Assembly (NCBI GenBank): GCA_020698575.1
Contig: CM036239.1
Location: forward strand, 13,933,263 to 13,997,262
Direction of reading: 5' to 3'
Source: Bostrychus sinensis
Lineage: Eukaryota; Chordata; Actinopteri; Gobiiformes; Eleotridae
DNA: 64,000 nt
Shown in pieces: positions 23,092 to 33,860 of this stretch. The position numbers and the translations under genes are program-made. Under the pieces are notes generated by a model that searched no databases, had not been told where the DNA came from, and saw only the letters and a program-made list of their open reading frames with translations. The stretch's first letter is position 1. Every line of letters starts with the position of its first letter.

Positions 23092-25410
23092 ATGTCGGCG
23101 TCAGCGGCAAAAGTCAGCAGAAAGGAGAATTCAAATCACGACGGAGCGGACGAGACCTCTGGTAACGCTAAGGAATGGCGCTTATCCCGAGCAACGCCAT
23201 TTTCATTTGTTTCTCGTCATTTTGTTATTTACTTTGTGGGGTATTTTGCAATTGCGAGATCAAGCATAACATAGTCAGTGTCGTTATAATTGTAGCCTGT
23301 GGTTGTTTATATACTCCAGATTAAACTGTATGGTGCAGTACTTCTGTGTAGGGTTACGCGCTACCTAGCTGTTGCTAACTTTAGCTGCGTGAGTGTTAGC
23401 AGTTTAAACGGGCCAACATTTGCATCGTAACCTGCAAATTGGTGCTTTGCACGGCTCGTGGTGATGAAAATATATTAGTTCAATTCTAACGTTGCTTTGT
23501 GTTTAAGATCATTCTTTACTTGTTTTAATTAGGCGTTTTTATTGCAGTTCTTGTACCGCAGTCTCTTTTATTAGCTTGCCATGCATTAGCTTTTCCCTCG
23601 AATCACTATGGCTGACTGTTGGCTGAGCAACTAATGCTAACTGTTCATAACTATGCAAGCGAGTTCAACTTTGATATTACATATATGATTTTTCAGGTCA
23701 TAACAACAAATGCCAATGTAAACATACAGGTACAAAAACAAAATTATTTTCTATTGTCATGTTTTTGTGGGGCGACGCATCGCTCAATTTAGCGTATTGT
23801 GATTGATATAACGGATCCTAGCAAGGCACAAGCGAGCCTCTTGTTTAAACCAGGCCGCCTTTAGCAGCGACAGGAAGCGCCAGACTGCAGGAGGCATCAA
23901 GTGCGGATAGAGTTTTAATGCATGTTTTTATATTATGTATTTTTATTTGACGCAATTACAAGTCCAGTAGATTTTCCGTCTAAAAGGTGGACTTGAATAA
24001 TGGGTTTGCTATTTGCTTATTGGATTAAGTATTTTAAATCGTCCAAGCATAGATTTTTTTCCCTTTAAGTCTGAATCTTGTTTTGTTTTTGTTTTTATAG
24101 AAAAGGAACAACAGGAAGCAATTGAACACATTGATGAAGTACAGAATGAAATTGACAGGTATGGTGCAACTTATGCTAGTTTTAGGTTAATGGTGCATCA
24201 TCATCATCCACAATATTGTTGTTGTCTTTGTTGTAATTGCTCTTATAATTATTTTCCACAGACTGAACGAACAGGCTAGTGAAGACATTTTAAAAGTAGA
24301 GCAAAAGTACAACAAATTACGCCAGCCATTCTTTCAGAAGAGGTCAGAGCTCATAGCCAAAATACCTAATTTTTGGGTCACAACATTTGTTAATCATCCA
24401 CAAGGTAAAAAAAACAATTGGAATTTGCAATTTATTGTGTTTTTTGTTCTGTGTCAAACATAAAAAATATCAATTTTTATATTTAGTTTCAGCTCTTCTT
24501 GGTGAGGAAGATGAGGAAGCACTTCATTACTTATCAAGGGTGGAGGTCACAGAGTTTGAGGATATCAAGTCTGGATATAGAATAGATTTTGTGAGTTGAC
24601 ACATCTTTTATATTGTAGCATGCAGTGCAATGGATATGGATGTTTGTAACTGTATTTTATTTTTTAGTTTTTTGATGAGAACCCCTATTTTGAGAACAAA
24701 ACCCTTTCCAAAGAGTTTAATGTAAATGAGAGTGGTGATCCTGTGTCCAAATCGACTGAAATCAAATGGAAAGCCGGAAAGGTTTGTTTTGTTTTGTTTG
24801 TTTAACTTATTTTTAGGTAGGGAAAATGAAAAATCATATGCCATTGTGGCTGTGCATATATTTCAGTGTTGTTGACCTGAATTCTGTCTTGTTAGGATTT
24901 GACGAAGCGCACCAGCCAGTCGCCTAACAAAGCTGGGAAGAAGAGGCAGCATGAAGAGCCAGAGAGCTTCTTTACTTGGTTTACGGATCACTCAGATGCA
25001 GGAGCTGATGAGCTGGGAGAAGTGATCAAGGATGACATTTGGCCCAACCCTCTTCAGTACTACTTGGTAAGGATGACTATTCTTTTCTAAAATCAAAGTA
25101 TGTATGTACATTAAATATAGTGTGAATGCCTGTGTCTCCTAAGCCCAATGTTTATTGTACGTTTATGCCTCGCAGGTTCCTGACATGGAGGATGAGGAGG
25201 GTGATGGTGATGATGATGATGATGATGAAGAAGAAGGTCTGGAAGATATTGATGAGGGGGAGGAGGAGGAAGGAGAAGATGATGATGAAGATGGTGATGG
25301 AGAAGATGGCGAGGTGACACTGTAGCACTTTAAAAGTATTATTTGAGGTAAAGCAATTGCAGTCTAACTTGCCATTTTTGTCTTTATAGGATGAAGGCGA
25401 TGATGATTAG
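23092..25410 (+). CDS. set: SET nuclear proto-oncogene, histone chaperone / PP2A inhibitor (TAF-I beta type)
   Basis: SET is a NAP-family histone chaperone, a PP2A inhibitor and a member of the INHAT complex, mainly nuclear. Exons are 23092-23161, 24101-24158, 24262-24404, 24487-24590, 24668-24781, 24896-25066, 25176-25313 and 25390-25410 (TAG), giving 272 residues. The first exon (MSASAAKVSRKENSNHDG) is the beta-isoform N-terminus; no alpha-type first exon was seen. Next come the dimerisation helix (EKEQQEAIEHIDEVQNEIDR), the earmuff core (FFQKRSELIAKIPNFWVTTF, HEEPESFFTWF) and an acidic tail that is almost only Asp, Glu and Gly from the PDMEDEEG block to the end. Teleosts often have seta and setb; I cannot say which this is. 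The GAT/GAG-rich last exons make long spurious frames on the other strand. Confidence 0.97.
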
Positions 25411-26297
25411 TCATTAGATGCATTTATCCAGTCATCCTTTGATGATCCTCCTATTGACTACGGGAGCAAAGTATTTTGTTTTGGGGAGGTTTTGTAAAAA
25501 TTAAAACAACTTTTTTCCTGTGTGTTGTCAGCCTGTCCAACCTCTTCCTTGCAGCTGCAGCCTGCCCATAATGCCATGTCTCAGACCAGTCACAGGTCTA
25601 CAAAGGGTGTGGGTGGGGAGGGACAGTGGTTCTCACCTGTCATTGTTTCTGTACGTCTCCCAAAGACATGCAAAAGAACTGAAACCTTTTTTGTAGCATT
25701 ATGCACGTCATTTACGTAGATTTAAAATACGTACAATAGCAATTTCTATGTAAGATATGAAAATACATTTTCTGTTTAAGGTGTGAGTTTAATAAATAAG
25801 CCATGGTGCAGTGATGACTTAATAGCATCCTTAGCCACTTTTATATAAATGTATATTATATCAAGTGGTGAGGGTTATTACTAAGGCTCAACTAGAAGTT
25901 GCAATTTTCTTTGACTTGTACTAATGGGACTGATTAAATGCACCAGCTTGTTACTTTGAACTGTACATGTTTTGGGGATATACATGTATCTTGATATTTG
26001 ACTATTGTTAATTGTACACAGCTATTGGGGCAGTGGTGACGCACTGGGCTTGGGGGGTGGGGGGGACTTAGACACAGACTCCAAACTTGTGTTAATATTT
26101 TTGTTTTTCTGGCACCAACAGGTTTAAAATGTACATTTTTTTTAAATAAAAATCTACAACTCCAGTTTTGAGCTTAGCTTAACATTTGGAAATGTTAGAG
26201 AAACTTTCTGTAGGATCCTCACTGGAAGTCTGCAGTATTTCTTCTGTTCTACTGGACACCCATTTACTATAAATTAAGTGTACCTGTTGCTTTGTTA

Positions 26298-26307
26298 AAT
26301 AAATAAA
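26298..26307 (+). terminator. Probable distal polyadenylation signal of set
   Basis: Overlapping AATAAATAAA about 890 bases after the set stop codon. Earlier AATAAA copies near 25788 and 26143 are alternatives. Confidence 0.45.
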
Positions 26308-26788
26308 TGTACAACTTTTGGTGTTCACACATGCTTGAACCCTTTACTCATGACAGTGCTTTGAGAGTTGTTTTAATTGTTGAGCATTTTGATTAGCACA
26401 AAGGAACACGAACAGCAACCACCTTAAAATTGTTTTTCCCTTCCGCGTTAGACATGTGCATAACCGGTTTCTAGTAAGGTGGGGCAATCGGCGGGAATCT
26501 CATCGAGCAGCCACACTCACTTTTCCTGTTGGCGTTAAAAGAACAAAGTCACACCCTGTGCTAAGTTGGCCAGATTTTCAACGGCGGTTGCCATTTTCCT
26601 ATTGCTAGTATTTGACTAAAATCCCTCCAAATAAAGCTACACGGGGCCAGAGCTATACTAATCAAGGATTGTTGCCCTAATTACCATTAAATAGTTTATT
26701 ATTTGAACAATTAATTAAATTGTGATCTTCAGAGTACCGAAATTAAAGAAAAGATAGACAACACCAGGGCAGACACTCATGACAGTAT

Positions 26789-26794
26789 TTTATT
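26789..26794 (-). terminator. Polyadenylation signal of the intronless cyclophilin gene
   Basis: TTTATT on + (AATAAA on -) about 110 bases past the cyclophilin stop codon. Confidence 0.5.
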
Positions 26795-26904
26795 TGGTCA
26801 TGCGTCTCACAATTTGCGTGACAGTAGACTTTACAGAAGTGGCCATTGGAATGAAATAATCAGCCAAAGCCAACCAAAAAGGCGGTCGGGCCCGGGTGCT
26901 GCAC

Positions 26905-27399
26905 TCAGAGCTCGCCGCAGTTCGCGATTATGATCTTGCCCTTTGTCTTGCCGTTTGAGGTGCCGTAGGACTCGACTATTTTGAGCACATCCATGCCTTC
27001 AATCACACGACCGAAGACCACGTGTTTTCCGTCCAACCACTCCGTTTTCACGGTGCAGAGGAAAAACTGCGAGCCGTTGGTGTTTGGTCCGGCGTTGGCC
27101 ATAGACAGGATGCCCGGGCCGGTGTGCTTTAGAACGAAGTTCTCGTCCTGAAACTTCTCACCGTAGATAGACTTCCCACCTGTTCCGTTGTGGTTGGTGA
27201 AATCGCCCCCCTGGCACATGAAGCCAGGGATGACACGGTGGAAGGAAGACCCTTTGTAGCCGAAGCCCTTCTCGCCGGTGCACAGCGCACGGAAGTTTTC
27301 GGCGGTCCGTGGCACCTTATCTTTGTGGAGCTCCATCACGATTCGACCCAGAGCTTTGCCGTCCGCGGCCATGTCAAAGAAAACTTTTGGATTTGCCAT
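26905..27399 (-). CDS. Cyclophilin A-like peptidyl-prolyl isomerase, single exon
   Basis: Cyclophilins catalyse cis-trans isomerisation of Xaa-Pro bonds and bind cyclosporin A; this type is cytosolic. A continuous 164-residue frame runs from MANPKVFFD to IANCGEL, the full length of cyclophilin A. Catalytic and ligand residues are in place: FHRVIPGFM with Arg55, Phe60 and Met61, Gln63 in CQGGDF, MANAGPNTNGSQFF, and Trp121 in EWLDGKH. Vertebrate PPIA normally has several introns; this copy has none, so it is probably a retrocopy that stayed intact. It is much more GC-rich than its surroundings. It has its own AATAAA and shares a ~610-bp head-to-head spacer with dync2i2. No poly-A tract or target duplication was seen, so the insertion looks old. 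Paralogue name not assigned. Confidence 0.93.
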   Translation of the reverse strand: MANPKVFFDMAADGKALGRIVMELHKDKVPRTAENFRALCTGEKGFGYKGSSFHRVIPGFMCQGGDFTNHNGTGGKSIYGEKFQDENFVLKHTGPGILSMANAGPNTNGSQFFLCTVKTEWLDGKHVVFGRVIEGMDVLKIVESYGTSNGKTKGKIIIANCGEL

Positions 27400-27525
27400 T
27401 TTTGCAAGCTTTACTGAGGTGGCTCGACTGTTGCGAACTTTCTTAAGAGCACAGGCGTGGTTTTAGCTTATGAGGAAGTGCGTAGTTTGCAGATGTCAAA
27501 AAGAAAGCAACCCAGTCGGAGAAAC

Positions 27526-27587
<62 letters not shown>

Positions 27588-28009
27588 GTTTAAACTAAAA
27601 GCAGCCTTTAATATTATACTTTATAGGTAAAATATCAGTAACTTTAGCCCACACCTATGTCAGTGCGGTGAATAGATCTGTAGCGTTGAAATTTCACCAT
27701 TTTTGACAACGCATGGACTTACGTAGAGGGGATTTGATTGTCTTTTTATTAAAATAAAAATATAAATTGAAATAAAATGATGCGCACCCACGATGACGTC
27801 TGCAAACTAATGCTATAGGCTCACTGGACACACGTGACGCATCGAAGCTAACGCTAGCCCAGCCTGAGCGTTTACAGAGCTGTAGTTAATCTCTAACGTT
27901 AAAGCTATGATTGCGTTGCTTCTGACTACGAAAGCGTGCACGGTGCTCCGAGAATCTAGTCTACTTAGGAAACGTGAACATTTTTCTAGAAACGTATACC
28001 GTAATTAGC
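27400..28009. promoter_or_regulatory. Head-to-head spacer between the cyclophilin gene and dync2i2
   Basis: The two start codons are 610 bases apart on opposite strands. The spacer contains a (TAA)n microsatellite, a TGACGT half-CRE near 27794 (GATGACGTCTG) and an E-box CACGTG near 27831. A shared or back-to-back promoter is plausible but not shown. Confidence 0.4.
27528..27586. repeat. (TAA)n microsatellite
   Basis: About 19 tandem TAA/ATA units without interruption, 130 bases upstream of the cyclophilin start codon. Confidence 0.93.
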
Positions 28010-30972
28010 ATGTTTAGCGACGAAACTTTGGCCTCAGTCAGCGTCCCATCTCTATGGAGACAGTCCCAGCACGCGGAGCAGGACTCGGTATGTTAGATAA
28101 ACCTAAGAGCTGAGCTGGTGTGGTGAAATAATCTTGTGACTGAGTTGTCAAAACGATATCAGCATGGCCTTACGCACCACAGAGGTCATAGAGGTCCGGA
28201 CCACGGCATTTTTCTATAACTAGACTAAAAACAGGACTAAACAAGGACCAAACCAAGATCAGACGAGGACCAAACCAGGTCTAAAAAAGGACTAAACCAG
28301 GACTAAATAAGGACGAAACCAAGACTAAACCAGGACTAAACCAGGTCTAAACAAGGACTAAACTGCCTGTCAACATAATAGACCTCAGTATTTCTAAAAT
28401 CCTGTGTATGGTCCCGGTTATCAGTTACAGTTTTGTGTTATTTTAGAAAAGCTGTCAGACCAGGCGGCTCCAGAGCGCAGAAGCAGAAGCACAGTCTGTG
28501 TTTACCAGCACCAGCAGCACCCAGACCAAGGACCAAGATAAGCAACAGTGCTACCAACAAAACCCAGAGGAGCTCAACAAACCCGAACTGAAGGACTTTC
28601 TGAACCGAGTGGTGGAAACTACCATCCAGGAGCTGGTCAAAAATACCAGAAGTCACGCATTTGATGGTGTTGAAGTCAACTGGGAGGATCACGATGAACA
28701 TGTCAGGAAAAGATAAAGTATATTTACTGTATAATGATGTACAAACACCTATAATAGTGTTTTGTGTATTCACAGGTTTCACTCCTTCATTCCCTTCAAC
28801 ATCCCTGTGCTCAGGAGAGAGGTCTTCATGTCACTAGTGTATCCTGGAGTTGTACCGGTTCAGTTATTGCATGTGCTTATGGCCGGTATGGTTTGTGAAG
28901 TACATAAAACACACAACATCTTTATTACATGCATGGTAAATATGATAAAAAAACTGATTCAAATGAGGTCAACATAACATTACTACACTGTTTGTAGGTA
29001 ACTATACAAAGGTAGCAGTCAAAACACTGGTTAAACTACTATTAACCAAGGTTTAAAGAGGAAGTCTAGTAATATTCCTGTTATATAATGAAAACTAATT
29101 TCAAGCCAGTATAAAAGTTGCTGTAAAAATAGATACATAAAAAAGAGAGAGCACGTTAACAGTTTAAAAATCATATAGTAATAATATAGTACTAAATGAA
29201 AAGTAGCAACACAAAATCCTTATACAGTATGATTATGATCCTTAAACACTGCTGTTGTCTTATTACCACAAGGAATTGACTCATGTTTAAGGTATTATTT
29301 TTTAAATTTTGTTCAGGATTGATGATGGGGACTGGAGTACAGAGAAGTCATTTGTCTGTATGTGGAACCTGAACCGTAAAGGCCTAAATCCCACACAACC
29401 TGATCTGGTCATAGATGTCCCCACAGCTGTTACTGCTCTGTGCTGTCACCCAAACCAGCCAGCCCTCATAGCAGGTATATAATGTCATGATGTGTTGTAA
29501 ATATTTTGATAAATATTTGGATGTTGGTGTGAAAAACTGAGAGTTATTCAGAGTATTCATATCTGTACTTGGCCTTTTGTTCTCTAAATGTGAGTTGTCT
29601 GTTTCCAGGCGGTTTGTACAATGGCGAGGTGGTAATTTGGGACACCAGTCGGACTCAGGACTGTGTTTTGGCCCAAACTGGTATGTCTGCTGACAGCCAC
29701 AAAGAGCCAGTTTACAAGGCATGTATCTACATTACACCAGGCAACATCTCTGCCCTAGAAAAAATATAACATTTTAATTTAACAACATTCAGCTCATCAC
29801 TGTCACAACACTGCTGGGTGTGTCCTTAGGTGTCATGGGTGCCTCTGCAGAAGAAAGAAGGGTTTGGGGTACTCAGTGCCTGTTCAGGAGGAAGAGTCCT
29901 ACTGTGGAACTTGGATCAAAACAGCCTTATACTGAACACTGGTTATGCATTAGTTTTACAGCAGGTTCCCCGTAGCAACAGTGCCAGCTACAAGGTGATA
30001 AAATGTATATATTATCTTATTATTTTGAGTATTTGTAAACAAATTACTGGTAAATGGCTTTATTCTTTTTTGTTGTCAGGTCAGAGGCAGCAGTAATATT
30101 GGGGTCACTGCTCTAGCTCAGTCTTTCTGGGACTCTGACACTTTCTTGGTGGGTTCAGAGGGAGGCTTGCTTATCAGATGCTCTTTCTCATCCCATACGG
30201 TGGCTGCAGTACCTTCTGAGGGCCAGAGCGTGACATTAAGAGCCCCAGCAGTCTTTTTATTTAGACAACACAGTGGCCCTGTCCACTCCATACACTGCTC
30301 CCCTTTCCACAGGTAGGTGCACTTTTATAATTTACTTCTTAAAACACTTTGAAACTGAGCAGCTGTAATCATGTCTGATTGCAGAAACCTGTTTGTAAGT
30401 TCTGGGACAGATGGTCTTGCCCACATCCACTCTCTGCTACAGGCCAGTCCACTGCTTTCTCTCAGAGTCTCTGACTCCTACGTATTTCAGGTGCAGTGGT
30501 CCCCAAGCAGACCTCTGGTACTTGCAGCAGCAACTGGACAAGGTGATATGTTAAAAGAAACCGCTTTTATAAGCTTATAAACGGAGTAGGTGCAGACTAA
30601 ATTTGATTGGTAGTTTTTGATAATTGTGTATTCATGTACATTGTCAATCAGAGATTTTGTCTTTACCTAAATCGTGGTTGCAGTGGGATTTGTGAGTGTG
30701 GAATTGTTCACATTATACTTTTTTCTTTTTTAGGTGAGGTGCAGATTTTTGACCTAGGACATGGGTCACTGAGACCTACTGCCACCATTGAGAAAGGCAA
30801 CACTGGTCAAGCTGCAACATGTTTGGCCTTTAACTCCCAGAACACTCACCTCTTAGCTGTGGGAAAAATGGATGGGACAGTCCGCATATGGCAGCTGAGC
30901 ACTGATTTAACTGAGCAGAGCCCCAGAGAGAGCAGTCAGTTGGAGCAGATAGCCAATCAGATGGCAGAATGA
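28010..30972 (+). CDS. dync2i2: Dynein-2 intermediate chain 2 (WD repeat protein 34)
   Basis: This protein is an intermediate chain of cytoplasmic dynein-2, the retrograde intraflagellar transport motor. Exons are 28010-28087, 28447-28701, 28776-28885, 29317-29474, 29609-29718, 29830-29994, 30080-30312, 30385-30542 and 30734-30972 (TGA), giving 501 residues. The N-terminal segment has DETLASVSVPSLWR, then KSCQT, then RSHAFDGVEVNW, where light chains bind in the family. WD40 blades follow, with LHVTSVSWSCTGSVIACAYGR, GGLYNGEVVIWD, SSGTDGLAHIHSLLQA, VQWSPSRPLV and the last blade MDGTVRIWQLS. The intron after 29718 starts with GC (GC-AG intron). Intron 1 holds an 11-bp repeat array. The gene is tail-to-tail with sptan1. 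Confidence 0.96.
28220..28365 (-). repeat. 11-bp-period minisatellite in dync2i2 intron 1
   Basis: About 13 imperfect tandem units of the type AGGACTAAACC (variants AGGTCTAAACC, AGGACCAAACC) run with an 11-base period. It is the reverse complement of the larger array at 58580-59060. Confidence 0.85.
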
Positions 30973-31015
30973 CCCTCTTGAGCCCAGACCAACTAAGTGC
31001 ATGGACTTGACTGTG

Positions 31016-31021
31016 AATAAA
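31016..31021 (+). terminator. Polyadenylation signal of dync2i2
   Basis: AATAAA 44 bases after the dync2i2 stop codon; a second one is 11 bases on. The 3'UTR is thus very short. Confidence 0.7.
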
Positions 31022-31067
31022 GTTATATAAAAATAAAAGCACATGTTTCCAGTTCTAACCAGAAGCG

Positions 31068-31073
31068 TTTATT
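31068..31073 (-). terminator. Polyadenylation signal of sptan1
   Basis: TTTATT on + (AATAAA on -) about 250 bases past the sptan1 stop codon, only ~50 bases from the dync2i2 signal on the other strand. Confidence 0.65.
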
Positions 31074-31319
31074 AAAAGCACACTGCAGTTGTCAAGGTGT
31101 TCGTACAACATCACTGTAACTATTTAGTGAAAGCACAGGCTAAAACAATCACATTCAGATGCAGAGCGTTAACTATGCTAGGAGAAGCACAAAGAGTTAA
31201 GGGTAAAGTTATATAAATAATTATCACTGAGTAGTTCTAGTGCCACAATCATGCAGTTTCAGCTTTGTGTCTGTGTGTGAGGAAAACGCATCCCGATTGG
31301 TCACTGGGGGGGCTACAGA

Positions 31320-33808
31320 TCAGTTGACAAAGAGCGAGCGGGTAAATTCAACAAAGTCGAAAGCGGAGGGCATCTCGCGACCCTTGCTGTCTAAGTAGGG
31401 TTTCATGTGTGACAGACAGTAGTCGGCCTGTTCCTTGGTTAAGTTCTGAAAAAGGCGAAAGTAAACATTAGATCACTTTTTGACTTGAATCTGGACAATA
31501 ATGCACACCACACATCCCACCTGATAGAGTTCCTCTTTAGTGACGTAAGGTTTGTTCTCAGTGCTCAGAGCTCGGAAGGCGCTCTCAATCTCTTCACTGG
31601 ATTTGACGTTCTCTGTCTCACGACTGATCATAAAGGCCATGTATTCCTGTAAGGACACATTTCCATCCCTGGGGACATTGCTCACAGTTAAAAAACAGAG
31701 AAAGGGATCGATCTTGTATTTTTTTAATGAACTAAAATTTTGCTTCCAAATTTAAATAAAAGCAAATTTAGCATTGATTAGCATGTGATTACAGACCTGT
31801 TGGGATCTACAGTGTCAAGTATGGCCTCAAACTCTGGATCAGGCTCTCCTTCTTCCACCATAGGCAGGTCGTAGCCCAGTGATCTCAGACAAGACTTGAA
31901 CTCCTGGTGGTTTAGTCGGCCAGACTTTTCCTTGTCGAAGTGTCTGTAAACAAAGCACAAAGATAAAAGATTTACATTGTCCAACAAGAAGATGAGCAAA
32001 TTAAAGTTAGTGCTCAAAGGTCCTTACTTGAACATCATGCTGAATTCCTTCAAAGCCTCCTCTGTTACGCCTGTTGTGTTTCTAAAATACAAGGGACAGC
32101 CTCATGATTTCATCATCACAGCGCTTAAGAGAGTGAGTTGATTCAGTGCACTCGTGTACCTGGCCTGTATCTGCTGCTCCAGGTTGTGTTGCATCCTCAT
32201 TCCTAATTGGTCCAGTTGATCCCACTGCTGTGCCAGACCCACTGTGCTGTGCTCTGTGTATTTGTTGTCCAGGATTAGAGCTTCCTCCATAGCTGCACCC
32301 AAGTCCTCAATCTTCTTCAGCTGGCTGCGCATGGCCCTGATTTCTTGATGTTTACGCTGTTAATACAAAACAGGCCATCAAACTAACCAGTCAGATAAAC
32401 ATTTCCTACTGCTATACTGGCTTTTATGAATTAACAAGGAGAAACTAACCTTAGTGGCTTCTAGTTGGGACTCCAAGGTACCAGACTCCTCCACCATGCA
32501 AGATCTAATAATCCAAAATGATGTTAGATACTGATTTAAACCTAAAGGACAATTTACTAAAAGGGAAACTGAATATAAATCTTTGTAACACTAACATGAT
32601 ACACATTAAATACACAATGATCTATATCTAACTCTTAACTTGTTTGTCCCCCTTTTTATAATAAATACATTCATGCCTTAAAAAGCTACTGGTAACCCAA
32701 ACCATGCAACCTGGTTAGGGCTACAGCACACTGGACTGGGACTCATGGCATACTATTAGTATATGATGAATATGAAGTTACTAATGAGAGGGTGCTGAGA
32801 CCGCACACGTGCACATATTTAAACTACTGTGACACATTCAATAAAAACCTGACTAAATTTGCTAATAGTATATAAATGAATAGAAAAGTGGAAACAGCAT
32901 TCGTTAAACACTTGCAGTTTCCATCTCTAAATTGCACATTTTGAACAGTGTATGAAATAAGACATACTCTAGGCCTCATCAGTGCTGCCTTTGACTTGAA
33001 ACAGGGTGAATGTTAGTACAGCAGAAAGACTGAGCAAATAGGGCCCATATCATCTGATGTTTAAGATAATGTGCATGAGGTCAGACAAGCCAGGGCATTG
33101 AGTGGGTCAGAAGCCAAAAGTAAACCAAACCAAGGCTTGAAAGAGATTGACCTTCCAGAAAGATCATCAGCAACCTGGTATTGATAGACACAGATAACTC
33201 GCCGATAGGCTATGCTATTCAGAGAGAGGGTGGGGGAGGAGGACCACAGATTATGTCATGAGAGAAAAAGTAAGAACCAGGAATATAGCAGTAAAATCAT
33301 CAACAAGAAGAAAAAGTAATGAATAAGTTGATATCTTTCTGTTCAAAGATATACTTCCACTCAGTCAAAGCAGTTTGAGAAATACATTTAAGTATTTGCA
33401 CACACAAACATGTAAAAGAAAAAAAAAAGTTATATTAACCCATCCAGAAGATATGTCCTGATTAGCAAAGAAATCCCAAGCACCAACGAGGAAGCAGTCA
33501 AAGAGAGGGGGAGAAAAAAGACAAACAATTACTTGCAATAATGAAACAATGAATAAACACGAACACCAGTTACATTACAATAAGCAGGCTTTGTATAACA
33601 AAAAAATATATATATATACAATGTCCATCAACAGTATCACCATGCCAGTGTCAAAGCTATAGCTAATATTTGAATCAAGGGTAAAACTCCTGTACCTGGT
33701 CTCCTGGAGCCACTGATGGAAAGCATTGGCATGCTGCGCAAACTCCTGTCGCAACTTGTCATTTTCCTCTTGTCTTCTCTGTTCTTTCTGCAGCTCCAGC
33801 TCCCGCTC

Positions 33809-33860
<52 letters not shown>

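Larger units (their letters stand above)
25411..26904. other. set 3'UTR, then cyclophilin 3' flank
   Basis: No coding exon is seen. Polyadenylation motifs on + lie near 25788, 26143 and 26298-26307, so the set 3'UTR may run ~0.9 kb, with alternative ends. From about 26340 to 26780 the sequence is unassigned. The minus-strand signal at 26789-26794 belongs to the cyclophilin gene. Confidence 0.5.

Noticed and set aside
25111..25320. His/Pro-rich minus-strand frame and Met/Lys-rich plus-strand frame over the set tail
   Set aside because: Both are shadows of the GAT/GAG codons that encode the SET acidic tail.
23092..25410. NAP1-like gene instead of set
   Set aside because: The N-terminus, the earmuff core and the all-acidic tail match SET, and the neighbours pkn3 and dync2i2 are those of SET.
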